A DNA stretch of 64,000 nt, taken from assembly GCF_027942865.1 (NCBI RefSeq), contig NC_134510.1:21445209-21509208 (forward strand). The letters are read 5' to 3'. Under the pieces are notes generated by a model that was given only the letters and a program-made list of their open reading frames with translations, did no database searches and was not told the origin of the DNA. Positions 49,101 to 59,954 of the stretch are shown here, one piece after another. The position numbers were made by a program, and so were the translations under genes. This stretch comes from Odontesthes bonariensis (Eukaryota > Chordata > Actinopteri > Atheriniformes > Atherinopsidae). Each line of letters opens with the position of its first letter. The stretch's first letter is position 1.

Positions 49101-52100
49101 CCATTGTGCAAAGGCTTTTTTCTTCTTTGGTGAATGTATTGAGTTGGAAGAATTTGATAGAGAGATTCGGCCTGTTCCAGCTGCCACTCTGGTCCCTGAG
49201 AGTTTGAGCGTTGTGTATGCATGAACTTTCCTATTCAAGGTGATGGCATGTGGCACGCAGCACATGCATGCTTATGAGGATTGCAGATAAACGTGTTGAA
49301 CGGTGCCCAGGCTTTCGATCTTTCACTGAAAAGACGGATGTGGGCGAGGCATCTTGGGAGCAGGTGTTCCATTTTCTGAGCGATCACCTGGTCTGGATCT
49401 GACTTAAGCTTGGATGCCTCGGAAACCCGCGACATGTTTGTGTTGCATGACTGAGTGACCTGACTGAGAGTTTACTGCATGACTAAAACACGACCACTCT
49501 GATAAAGGTCTGCACGTTCTGACACCGAGCGGCATTCTTCTTTTTCCCCTCTCCTCATTCTGCCTTTTCTTTCCTCGTTTTCTTTTCTCTTTTCATGCTG
49601 CCTTCACCCCATTCGTTTGGCTGCCGCTTTCTCCAACCCTTCGGTTGTCTTTCTGCAAAGACACAAAGCCTCATTCACTGTTGCATCGGCAATCGTGTCA
49701 CTTTGAGTGAGCCACGACCGTAATGGCCTGTCTAGTTATCAGTGGTTTTCAATGAGAATCGTGGCCCGTCGGCTTTCATTGGAGTAGAAACACAATTCCA
49801 AGGCCGTTCACAAAGCTTGGAATTGTGTTGACACACGAACAAGCAAGTGTATAGGAATGAGTGTCACTTTGCATGCCTTTTGCATCAAAAGCTTCACGAC
49901 TGTGTGGACTTTTACATTTAGACGCTAATGTCTCCAATGTCACGCGGTCAGCACACATTAGAGTTGCATTGAAATCAAAGCAAAGCAAAGTGACTGCTAA
50001 GATCAGCAATCAACATTGCTGTTTTGTTTTTTTTGTTATAAAAGCAGCAGCCATATTGGTTTTGCTTGTGCTGATGGATTAGAAAACGATTAAAAATAAG
50101 CTGTAACTAGTTGTCCTGTCAGAGCTACTGACACTGGGGACATTTATATGGCACCTTTCTCAGATAACAATCACAAAGCGCTTCGCGATCAATACCAAAA
50201 AATAAAAACATACCATGAAAGAGGGTAAAAATGTAGTTTAATGATTAAAATCAGAGTTATTTGTGTGCTCTTCCGTTGGCTCCAGTTCAAAGCCTAACAG
50301 CAGCTTTGAGCACAATTTGAAGACGGTCAAGTTGGACATGGAAAACAGAGTGCATGTTCAAATGCATGCAGTGGAAACGTTTCCATGTTCTCAACAGCGT
50401 AAAGGGCAGTCCAAATCTAATTTCAGTTCAGGTTAATTATTATTTACACTGTTTGGCTGTTGCAGATTTCTGGCTTTTACAAATTCAGTCCACAGTCGGT
50501 CATTTCAGGCACCTTAAAATTCCTTCCTCTCATATCTCTTCCCTCCTCCTCCTCCTCCTCCTCCTCCTCCCTCTTAGTTTGTCATCCGCCTCCCGCGCGG
50601 CCCCCTGCTAGACTTCTACTCCAAACGCAGCTGAGGGGCCGTCTCAACCCTGCGGAAACCCCCCCCCACACACAGGTGTGAATGTGAGCCGCGGAGAGCG
50701 CATCTAGCCCATCGACCCATCAACCTCTCGCTTTCTCCTCTCCTTCTCTCGCCTCCTCTGCAACATCACTCCAGCATTTTTCATCCCTCATCCTCTGCTC
50801 CACTTTGAGAAGCTGCCCTTTTTTCAGACTTCTGCTCGACAAGACCTCGATTCCTCGTTTTTTTCCGACAGCTGCACAATTTCCTTGTTTTTTTTTTCCA
50901 GCCACAAACAGACCTCATCTCCACAGACTTATTAGGACTGGGACTGCTAATCGATCCACCACTGTTTCGCTTCTCCTGTGATGGACTTTAACGATATTCG
51001 CAATATTTCGTAATGACTGGCATTCATCTGGAGGTTTTTTTAATATCGGACCACATCACTTTGAGCCTGTTTTTTCTACACGTTGAGGTACATTTGCATT
51101 GTTAGTAGTGTTCGTAGGCCGTCTTCAGTTAAGCTGACCACTGTGACTTTTTCCCTGAACACACGTGAAGCACTCACTGCAAACAGCAGTTGTGTTTGAG
51201 AGGAATTCCTTAATATTCTTTGTAACCATTATGGTATTTCTGGTGGTGGGAAACCGCGAGGCAGCTCAGTTGTTCTACTTCATTATCTTCGCTGTCCTTC
51301 ACTGAAAGGCGATATGTAGCAGTTGCAAGAGATTCCGTGTTGCATGACATTTTGACAATCAATTTTGACCAAAGAATAAAAGGCATTCCATATACAAAGC
51401 AAATAATTGTTTTTTTTTTGGTTGTTGTTTGTTTTTGTCTTTTTACTTGGAAAAAGGTGCATTTTGTCATTCAAGTACCAGATTTTTTTAGAGTTACGTG
51501 CAAATGCCGGACTCAAGTCGTTGTAAATTTCATTTTTGTAACTTCTTCCCTCAAATTCAACGCACCAAATCCTTGCTCTTCATGGTACAAATGTACTTTA
51601 AAACAAATCTGTAAAGGCTTCAAGCGAGTAGGACCTTGCACAAATGCTAAAGATCCAAACACATGGATGTAATACAGACATTTCACTGGAGTAGAATTCA
51701 AGCCGTAGCACTGGGTTGCATCAGTGGTTTGCCTACCAAAGTAAACTGTGAGTTTAGGTATCTCACAGAGGCAGAAAACTCTAAGAGGTCGGCTCCCGAT
51801 AATCCCACTGAAAGCCATTTTACAGCTAGTGAACACAATTAGAAATGGACTATTTTCCTTAGTTTTTATATCAAGAGTAATACGTGGTGCAACAATGGGG
51901 GATAATGTGATGATGATACTTTACAGTTAAAAAACATATATATACAGTCAAAATTCCTCAAAGAGCGACTTTTCCAAATTCAGCGCCATCTGTGGCAGAA
52001 CTTTTCGATGTTAGGGAATTACTTTTCATACAGATAGAAAATGGTTTATTTGTTTGATTTATTATTTCCTATTTGGTTGCAAATGATCTGTGGGGTCCTA

Positions 52101-54834
52101 TAGATGTGATGTTCAGTTGAAATTTCAACCCTATGATGCAGAAGTGACTGGATTTTAGAACTAATCAATGACATGATCTCTAAGGGTTTTTTACGACGTG
52201 ACATGAAATGACCCAAAGTTGTGTTTATTGACTAAATACGTACATCGTACACTATACAGATGCATCCGAGTTCATTATCCATCTGGAATGGTAACCTACA
52301 GTCATGTGTGTGGGATAAGTGGCCAATTGTGGCCTGCGTGTCTGTGGCTATGAAATAGCTGTGATTGGGTCATATAAAAACAACTAGATCCCCAGCATCT
52401 TCTGCAGTATTATGATATCTAGTACTCTGATGTTCTTGCATGCAAACAGTTTGATAATTCATGTCAATTCCACTTGTTATTCAGAGTTCTCTGCTGGCCC
52501 CACGATCACACGGTGACTGTGTTGTTGTTTTTTTGTTTGTGTTTTTAGAGTGTGTGCATTAGTCTCCCGTGCAAAGGTTTGCAGACAAAGGCTGCTCATG
52601 AGGAAACCAGCAGTAATCTGGGCTTTTTAGACCTACCCATGCCCTGTGTGAGCCACAAGTGTGAGCCTGATAGTCCTGACGCCTTCAGCGCTCCTGTTGG
52701 AGAGCTGTCATGTGGTCAGGAGGAGGTGGTAGTTTTCGAGACACTCTCGGTGCCAGTTTTAGAGGTGGAAAAGGCACGGCTGGCTCCTTCCTTTGAGCCC
52801 TCCCGTAAAGCTTTAGATGTGATCCAAGAGGAAAACGAATCATGTCCCGGGGAGGCGGAGCACTCTGGGAGGATAGTCGGATCTTCCCCAGCTTCCTGTT
52901 TCCGGAGCGAGGGTCCACAGGTCATACGCTGCTTCCAGGTAGTCTCCGGACTCGCTCGGGGTGATGCTGATTCTTTCACCGCTTGGCCCTCTGGCTTCCA
53001 TACTTGCTCACTCCTTTGCAGCACGCACAAGTCAAAACTTGCAAATCAATGAAGGTGGTGCACGCCTTAAGAGTGGCCTGAAATATCATCATCAAATTCA
53101 ACTCAATGCGCCGTAGATGTGTTGCACAGTAGTGTTCCAGACTGTGGTGACGGGTTACTGCAAGAATATCACCTTCTCCTCTGACACAAAATCTCATTGA
53201 CTTCACTTTTCGTCATCTCTTTCCAAATCACTTCATGGCTTTACAGTTTTCGTTTGGAGGTTTATTTTAGGTTGGTGGTGGGGGAAAAAGAAATGATGTG
53301 ATCGCCATGTTTCAAAATTGAATCAGAGCTGACGTGGGCATTTAAATGAATGGCACTGAAGGGAATGCGTGGTGTAAAAATAAAAAATTAAAGAATTTTT
53401 TGCGAGGTGTCTGGTTAAACAGCCGCTCATGGGGCTATGCTCCCATTCGCAGCCCCCTCTGGTGCAGACCCAGACTGTCACCATCGCAGCTGCCTCCTTA
53501 CCCAGTGACATCTCCACCAGAGAGGTCCCTATCGTCCCGACCAAGACCTTCACCTATGAGCCTTCAAAGGTAGGGGCTCCAGCACATGATCTGTCTGGGC
53601 TGCAGGCAGGTGGGTTTGCACAGAGGAGCTGGCAGCTGACAGCGAGGGGTGGGGGGGCATGTGAGGGCATGTTCCTCCAACGGACGCTCAGGGTCACAGT
53701 ACTTTAAAAAGGATTACTAAGTCTGCGCTGTGTTTTGGTATTTTTTTTTTCGTTTTCAGACGACAGATGACGGGACAGACGAGGACAAAGATGGTACGGC
53801 AGTGTCCAGTTCCAAGACCATTACCTCCGAGACCACCACTGGTACCACAGTCACCACCACTACCACTCACATCTCAAAGGTCAGGGGGATGAATCTCGTT
53901 CTTCTCGCCTTTTCTGTTTTGCTTGATCTTATTTGGCACGCCTCTCAAGTACGTTCGACCTATTTCACAGGTAGTGAAAAGCGGATCCTCGGAGGCCCGT
54001 GTGGAGAAGAGAATCGTCATAACCGCAGACTCTGACATTGACCAAGATAAGGTACAAACCCTGAATACTGGACGGCCTCCGTCCATTACACAATACACTA
54101 TCTGCGCTCGGTCTGAGCTACAGACGGTACTTTTAATTGATGTACGTAAAATATGAAGCTATAATTCTGAAAATAGTTATCTTAACCATAAATGGTTAAG
54201 CTCAGCTGCAGTTGGAAACTCTGATTTGATTTCTCACTCAAAGAGCCGATCTCCCGAGCAGAGGTCGTAAAGCTCAGAGTGTTTCTCGTCCTCAGCTTTT
54301 AATCTCACCATCCATCTTTGCAAAAGCTTTAGATAAGACACAATACTGCTGTAAAAAAATACAAAGGGCTTTTTTAGTTTAATGCGTTTCATCCAAGGGA
54401 GCGCAGTCGCTGTCGTGTTGTAATCTGAATGTTCAGCGCTGCGGCGGCTGGTCCGGCTGCAGGTTCCTGCTGTAGGTTCCTGCTGTTCACCTCAAACCAA
54501 GCAGATGTCCTTTAGTGCCACGCCAAGTGGTTTTCCGGTTTCGAAATTGAGCAGGTCTTGCGTCTATATCCCGACAGTAATTTCCTATTTCTCCGCAGGA
54601 ACCAAACTAGCCGTTTTCTCATTTCCACTGGTGCTAAGTTTATCTTATGTTGCCAGCTGAAGGTTTGTATGTAGAGAGCGGTTAGAAAACCAGTCTCCGT
54701 TTTCTCATCAACTCACGTCGTCACGTTTCTCTCGTACTATCTGATTGAGAATATGGTTTGGATTTTACTCGATTAAATGATCGAAATGCATGACTGTCTT
54801 GCAGGAGAAGCACGGCGGAGCATCGGCATTGTAA
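34996..54834 (+). CDS. epb41: Protein 4.1 (EPB41/4.1R type), giant form, ~2,416 aa
   Basis: Thirty-four coding exons with consensus splice sites give one open frame of 7,251 nt including the stop. Order: headpiece, FERM (band 4.1) domain, FERM-adjacent region, a novel array of DDWF-motif exons, spectrin-actin-binding block, and C-terminal domain. The protein is expected under the plasma membrane, linking the spectrin-actin skeleton to transmembrane proteins. FERM and actin-binding wording fits 4.1R better than 4.1G/N/B as I recall them (for example [20 protein letters not shown] and [14 protein letters not shown]). The start is ATG 34996 (ACCATGA, reading MTTEA), as in the long human isoform, 8 bases into its exon. 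A second conserved in-frame ATG at 37095 corresponds to the initiator of the 80-kDa erythroid form. Exon coordinates are in the sub-entries. Many exons are probably alternative. Confidence 0.92.
37294..39560 (+). other. epb41 FERM domain and FERM-adjacent exons
   Basis: Exons 37294-37398, 37517-37635, 37755-37973, 38137-38224, 38578-38730, 39033-39130 and 39388-39560. They encode the rest of the three-lobed FERM domain, which in 4.1R binds band 3, glycophorin C and p55. Landmarks: [20 protein letters not shown] (lobe 1), [15 protein letters not shown] (lobe 2), [15 protein letters not shown], and [13 protein letters not shown] (lobe 3). [15 protein letters not shown] is the calmodulin-binding helix known in human. 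The last exon is the FERM-adjacent segment ([20 protein letters not shown]), whose Ser/Thr sites regulate FERM binding in the family. It ends in phase 1. Confidence 0.93.
39639..45764 (+). repeat. epb41 array of 15 phase 1-1 exons with DDWFxLLD repeats
   Basis: Exons 39639-39755, 40443-40658, 40928-41062, 41201-41998, 42329-42559, 42679-42894, 43004-43219, 43342-43527, 43637-43861, 43967-44146, 44248-44469, 44554-44709, 45043-45243, 45377-45568 and 45681-45764. Every length is a multiple of three and every boundary is phase 1. Fourteen carry the core: [53 protein letters not shown] (twice), [54 protein letters not shown] and [10 protein letters not shown] basic-hydrophobic strand such as KRVTIVEE often precedes it by 25-40 residues, and many units end in PPG. 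The 41201-41998 exon adds a long Glu-rich helical segment. Function is unknown. The array sits between the FERM-adjacent exon and the exon homologous to human 'RPTSAPA'. Confidence 0.88.
42560..43219 (+). repeat. Recent tandem duplication inside the DDWF array
   Basis: Intron-plus-exon unit 42560-42894 (335 bp) is followed by 42895-43219 (325 bp). The two 216-bp exons are nearly identical and so are their introns (sharing GCAGATCAATGCTTGCGATA and the acceptor context). The intron difference is mainly a short deletion near the start. Intron similarity shows that the duplication is recent compared with the other units. Confidence 0.9.
46195..49013 (+). other. epb41 spacer and spectrin-actin-binding exons
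   Basis: Exons 46195-46400, 46644-46712, 46836-46877, 47459-47521 and 48834-49013. The first ([13 protein letters not shown]) matches the human exon that directly follows the FERM-adjacent exon. The 69- and 42-nt exons match the small alternative exons (TINGDIQ, GVRMRK). The 63-nt exon encodes 21 residues ([16 protein letters not shown] then LLMLE), the equivalent of human exon 16. In red cells its inclusion controls high-affinity spectrin-actin binding. The 180-nt exon gives [19 protein letters not shown] and [14 protein letters not shown], the constant part of the domain. All are phase 0 after the first, so skipping any small exon keeps frame. Confidence 0.92.
50545..50571 (+). repeat. (TCC)n pyrimidine tract
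   Basis: A run of about eight TCC units is followed by CTCTTAG. It forms an unusually strong polypyrimidine tract for the acceptor at 50577 and may vary in length between individuals. Confidence 0.8.
50578..50634 (+). CDS. epb41: Candidate alternative terminal exon of epb41
   Basis: Directly after a long CTC-rich tract and TTAG, an 18-codon frame (reading [18 protein letters not shown]) ends in TGA at 50632-50634. It is in phase 0, as needed to follow exon 48834-49013. Usage would end the protein just after the spectrin-actin-binding domain and omit the C-terminal domain. AATAAA at 51375-51380 could close a 0.75-kb 3'UTR. The short peptide is not low complexity. There is no independent proof of splicing. 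I do not recall a described 4.1R isoform with this tail. Confidence 0.5.
   Translation, partial: FVIRLPRGPLLDFYSKRS
51375..51380 (+). terminator. Possible polyadenylation signal for the short epb41 isoform
   Basis: AATAAA lies about 740 bases after the TGA of the candidate alternative terminal exon, in the correct strand and within the 3.5-kb intron of the long form. Confidence 0.35.
52549..54834 (+). other. epb41 C-terminal exons
   Basis: Exons 52549-52938 (130 codons, Ser/Glu-rich, not recognised), 53453-53569, 53760-53879, 53971-54051 and 54805-54834, all phase 0. The middle three match the 4.1 C-terminal domain: [36 protein letters not shown] and [20 protein letters not shown]. In all 4.1 paralogues I recall, the next exon reads approximately QAIKEAKEQHPDMSVTKVVV. 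Here it is absent, and a ten-triplet exon (EKHGGASAL then TAA) follows. The 130-codon exon may correspond to a paralogue-specific alternative exon in the family. Confidence 0.85.
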
Positions 54835-56635
54835 CCGGGTCCTCCCTCGGCCCTTCGACTCCCCGCCTCCGACATTCCTCTGTTAGACTGCAGCATCCAG
54901 GACGCGGTGAACCCACTCCGATTCGTGCACAAAAGGACGATCGAAGAAATCCGCACCCAAAACGACAATAACCGAGTAGATTCATCCTTGTAGATCCTCT
55001 GTGTGTTTTCTTCAGTCGAGTTGCTCACAGCAGGAGGGTAGGGCTGATCAGACGCTTACATCATCCTGGTGTTGTAAAGCTTTAGTGTGAACATTTATTG
55101 GTTTAAAAACCTTTTCAGTTGAGTGATCTCAGTACTGTTTGCTTTTAAATGCTATAGTTTTCTTAGTGGATTTTTACATTGTTTATCTTACACAAACGCA
55201 CCGTTTCCGCCGTAGCGCAGAGACTATTTATCAGCATTTATTCCCTTGGTGCTGCTCGGGGGGGAAGAAAACGTTAAGATCACATTCAAGGGGAGCTCTT
55301 ACTTTGTTGTTTACTTGTCAATTTAATTCAGGAGAGGTTTTTCCCGTTTCCTTTTTTTTGTAACGAAGTGACATACCTCGCACGGATAAGCGAACAAAGC
55401 TATTTCTGTGCTCAAATTTGGACAGTTTGTTAGGCTTTGTTCACTGCTCAGGTACAAAAATAAAAAAAAACACCTCAACTCTTTGGTTCCCCAACCAGCC
55501 AAGAACCAGTAGCCTACACATTCTTGTAAAGTTTGAACTTAAAATTGATCTATTTTGAAATATTTCTCTATTTTATAGAAGTGTGCTTTTTTTTTTCAAA
55601 TTTTTTTTATAGCATTTGTACAAATTTGAGGTTTTTAAGTTATTCATATCCATCTGCTGATTAAATTGTAGGTCACCGTTGCGGTGTTTACGACCACACT
55701 GGAGACCATTTCAAACCCGTCCTTGCCCGATGCCCCGAATCGTTCTTATTCGTTTCCTCTTGTGGCTCATCGAGTTTTAAAAAAAAAATAAAATAAAAAA
55801 ATCAGACTCCTCACACTTTACATGCGACAGTGGACAGCTTCCTCCCAGCCCTCCCCCACCACCCACCCCTGTGTGTTGTTCACTATCATAGTAGACGGAA
55901 TTGCTTTGAACATGAAGTTTTACTTTTGCTTCGGTCTGTTTTTAATCTCAGGTTTTTGGATATTCTTTTTAAGACTGCAGACCTCCATATGATTGTATGA
56001 GGAATTTCCATATATGTATATCCATCTCTATTGTAAATGTACATTCATGTTCGGTCAAGAGAGGTCAAGCAGAGGGGGGAAAAAAAAATAAAAAAATGAA
56101 GGCTTGTCTGTCACAGTAACCACATGTGTAAGAGACGAAGGCAGCTGCCCCAGTTTGTGGCTTTTTCTCTCACCGGAGCACAGTTTTGTTTTTTTTCTAC
56201 ATGTTCTGCTATACAGTAATTTATTTGTAAAGTAGGAACTGTTTCGTGTGATTTTGATGTACTGTGATGTTTCAACACAAGCTTTTTCAGGCTTCAAGCT
56301 CTAGATGTCAAATGTTGCATTTATCATCGTCCACTTTGTAAAGCCTTTCTTACCCACATAGTTTCCGAGTAGGTCGCGCTCACTCGCCGTTTTTCCCCCC
56401 CGTACTTTTCCCATAGAGAACAAAAGGATGACTCTGTTTTAGGTCTACCCGTTTGTTAGCAAACTTTTTCCTTTTTTTTTTTTTTTTAAACCGCACACAG
56501 AAGCCATAGATAATGTAGCGACAAAGTAGCGTTTCACATGAAGGACGATTAGTTTTTAGATGAAGAAAATATCGTTGCTTTGTGACTTTATCCCTGTCTT
56601 TTTACGAGAAAATAAAAAAAATATGCATTTACTTT
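54835..56635 (+). other. epb41 3'UTR with polyadenylation signal
   Basis: About 1.8 kb of non-coding, T-rich sequence runs from the TAA to AATAAA at 56611-56616, the first strong signal before the oppositely oriented csnk2b 3' end. Its end is inferred. Confidence 0.5.
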
Positions 56636-56691
56636 GCATTTTGTCGGGCTGTTTGTGCGAAAACGCATGACACGTGAAAAATGAGGTGTTT

Positions 56692-56697
56692 TTTATT
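56692..56697 (-). terminator. Polyadenylation signal of csnk2b
   Basis: AATAAA on the minus strand, about 630 bases after the csnk2b stop. It lies about 75 bp from the plus-strand epb41 signal, so the two convergent genes end almost at the same place. Confidence 0.5.
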
Positions 56698-57324
56698 GGT
56701 AAGAAATAAATATTTAATGTCATTCTTGTTGATGCAGAGATGATACAAACACGGAATTATTGGGAAACTGTTCAGAGTCGTGAATACAGCCACTACATGT
56801 CAAAGTAACAACATCGAGCAAAGGTCCACATTGAGCCAAGTCCACTGCTTTCTATGTCTAGTCTCTGTGCCACAACAAAATCTAAGCACATTCCAACATC
56901 TCCTACGTAGCACAACATTAGACAGATTGAACACAGCTGAACTGTTACAAGTCTTGACAGTCACTGATAAGGCAAATGAGTCTGGGGGCTGGTGGCGAGA
57001 TTTCCTCATACATTCAACTGCCTTCAATGGAGCCAAAACAGCAAACTGTGGCCTCCACAAGAGTTAAATTCATATTTTATGGTTGGTGGAAAGACTACTG
57101 ACGTCTTATAAGGATGAAATACCATGTCGTGAGAAGCAGCCGAACGTGTTTAAAAACAGAACACATTTGCTCAAATGTAACGGCCTGAGGGAGTAGCTCA
57201 AGTCAAAAGTGTGAACACAGGTGGGTTTGGATAACTGTACAGTGACTTATCGGGAGTCTTTAATATGCTGCTTCGATAATCGTCGTAAACAATACCATTT
57301 TTGAGTCTTTGTCAAAGTTTTGCT

Positions 57325-58997
57325 TTAGCGAATCGTCTTCACTGGGCTTTTGAAACTTGACGCAGCCTGAAGTTGGAGTTGATAAGCCATTGGGTGGATT
57401 TTGAAGCCGTATAGCCTGAAAAAGAACAAACAAACAAACAGTTGTTCTGAGGTCACTGACTTTGGAAACGAGGGAAAGTTTGGTACAACGCCGCAAGGTG
57501 CAGACTGAAGACTAAGCTTTCCACAGACCAAAGCAGGATGTCATTGAGAACAATAAATAACATTTGAACAAACCTTGGCACAAACTGGTTGGCTGGCCGT
57601 TTTGGCCGATACTCTGGGTGCACCATGAACAGCATGTGAGGGAACCCCGTGCCAAAATAGGCTCCGTCCGTGTGGTGGTGTCTGGAGGACTTGGGGGTGT
57701 AAACGTCCATGCACTTTGGACAATAAAGCTTCACCATGGCTTCTCCTGGGATGTCTGACAAACCTAGATCAGTCAGGGGGGAAAAAAACCCCAAAAAACT
57801 TTTAAGAAGTTTTATCACAATAGACTGAAAGACAATTTGTTGAGAGTCATACTTACCAATAGGAAGCATTGGCTGATTCTCACAATAGACTCTGGGACAA
57901 TAGCCAAAATCCCCTTGTTGATATTTTTCCAACTACAAAAAAACCCCACAGAGGTTATTGCAGATTATATAGCCACAGAGCTTGTAGAACTCAGAAATTA
58001 CCACGCAGCCGCCCACCATTTGTGCAATGCCTCTGTTTGTCAGAATGTAGCGTGCATGTATAAGTCCATACAGCATCTCTGCCGCCTGCTCTATCAGGTC
58101 GCTCTGGTTCGGGTTATCCTCGATCTCCTCATCTATAAAACACAAAAAGAAAAAAGCGATTTAGGCAGTGGGAATAATCAGCGCTGATCCGTTCCAAAGC
58201 AACGAGTGCTGGCTGCGCGATGACATCACCTGGCTCCAGGTCCAGAATCATGTCCAGAGCCTGGCGATAGTGAGGCACCTGCTCATTCAGACCCGTTAGG
58301 TTAAACTTGTCCTGTATGTAGTCTTCGTCAACCTGTAACACAGCAGCAGAGGAGGGTCAAACTCTATTAAAAGGCATTAATTACTGGTGCCGCAGCAGCA
58401 GATCAGTACCGCACGCTGATGAGGAAACATTACACAAGAGATTAAAAGGATTAGTTAAGACGCTGCTAGTGAAGAAAGTAGGGAGTTAAAATTAGAAATG
58501 GGATCGTGTGAGGGCTAATGTTCCAGACAAACCAGTGCTTAAGGCTGATGTTGGTGTAAAAGACAAACTGTATGACCAAAGCTAGTTTGAGATGGTCATT
58601 CAGACGTCAGGATTTAAAACACAAATAACATCCAAAACTAATTACCACATCTCGACAGCGCAGCCTCCAAAACTGAGAAAAGCTGGAAATCCTCCTATGT
58701 GATCAGCTTCAGCAGATACCTCTTCCTAAATATATTTAACCTATAAGGTGAGATTATATTGTAAATTGTGAAAAGCTCTGCGTTGTTGCAGGTGCACCAG
58801 CCTGGGTGGTGTAGCTGACTGTGGTTAAATTTGTGCTTTGGTATGACAGAATACTTTTTTTTGGGGGGGGGGGGGGCTGGACTCTGAACGGTTTTCTTAA
58901 ATGCCAGCTGAAGTGTGAAACTTACCTCACAGAAAAATTCATTCCCTCTGAGTCCACAAAACCAAGATATCCAGGACACCTCCTCTGAGCTGCTCAT
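57325..58997 (-). CDS. csnk2b: Casein kinase II subunit beta (complete, 215 aa)
   Basis: Minus-strand exons 58926-58997, 58230-58332, 58017-58132, 57857-57932, 57574-57763 and 57325-57415 join in frame to 215 residues, the same length as human CK2beta. The product is the regulatory dimer of the constitutive Ser/Thr kinase CK2. The N-terminus [15 protein letters not shown] carries the autophosphorylation site. An acidic loop ([11 protein letters not shown]) follows, split between exons. Two CxxxxC/CxxC pairs (CPRVYC and CPKC) form the zinc-finger dimer interface. The C-terminus ends KSPVKTIR. The start exon has a 31-base leader after an acceptor at 59029-59030, so a noncoding first exon lies upstream. 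It is tail-to-tail with epb41 and co-oriented with aif1. Confidence 0.98.
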
Positions 58998-59439
58998 CCT
59001 CCTGACAAACCAGCAGAGCTGCAATGAACCACTTCACATCCAGACTGATCGGCTAACACCATCTAACCTGCTAACTAGTCAACTACGTTAGTTTGTCAAG
59101 CCGTGAAATAACATAATTAAATATTTCATTCTATCGTGGCCACAGCTAACTGATGCTGGCACGCTTAAGTTTTTTTTTTTTTTTTTTTAGTAGACGATCT
59201 CTTGATTCAACTTGAGTTTACCTGACACCTACATTAGCTCTTCATTTACACGTTAGCTTACTGGCTAGCATCCATGTTTGACAGGTGTAGTGCAGAGAGT
59301 GCACATTTTTTCGCGCCACGAGAGCATGAATAATTACTAAAAACACCGTCGACTGCGTGTATATAACTGTTAAAAAGCATTTGCTTTTACTCACCCCTCA
59401 TATACACATCAACTTGCAAGCTTCGCTAGTTTGTCCTCT

Positions 59440-59530
59440 CTCACTTGAGACGTACAACTTCCGGTCAGACAGCTTTCAAAACAAAGTTCCCGATGACGCA
59501 TTCTCCAACTGTGACCGGAAACGAGTTCAC
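59440..59530 (-). promoter_or_regulatory. Likely csnk2b promoter / noncoding first exon
   Basis: Upstream of csnk2b there are two ETS-type cores: CCGGAA on the plus strand near 59515, and its complement TTCCGG at 59458-59463. They sit in a moderately GC-rich patch. Paired ETS sites are common in TATA-less housekeeping promoters. No TATA box is seen. This is inference from position and motif only. Confidence 0.3.
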
Positions 59531-59954
59531 GTCTCGTTCAACTGAAGACACAACACGGCACACTTTTCATATTTGGTTTTAATGCAGTTCTAACAAAATT
59601 ATAGAAACAGAAGGTGTGTGAATCTGTAATGTTGCCACATTTTTTGTAAACTAATTGGCCAACATCTTATATTTATAGATATCAAATATGTTAAAATACA
59701 TCAAATTTTTACAAGTTTTTAGCAGTGTTTGGCTGTTTTGACATAATCCGCAATTATGCAAGGTTTTGCATTTAACCAGGCAGCTGATGAAATACAAGAT
59801 GTTGGTGGTTTCCAGTATTTCATGAAATAATTCACTTTTTACAAAAGCCTTAAAGGATGGACACTTTTTGTTCTTAGCAAACAAGGGTGATTTAGAAAAA
59901 AAATCCCACAAAGAGCAGGATGACAGATAATGTCAGCTGGGATGGAGACATCAT

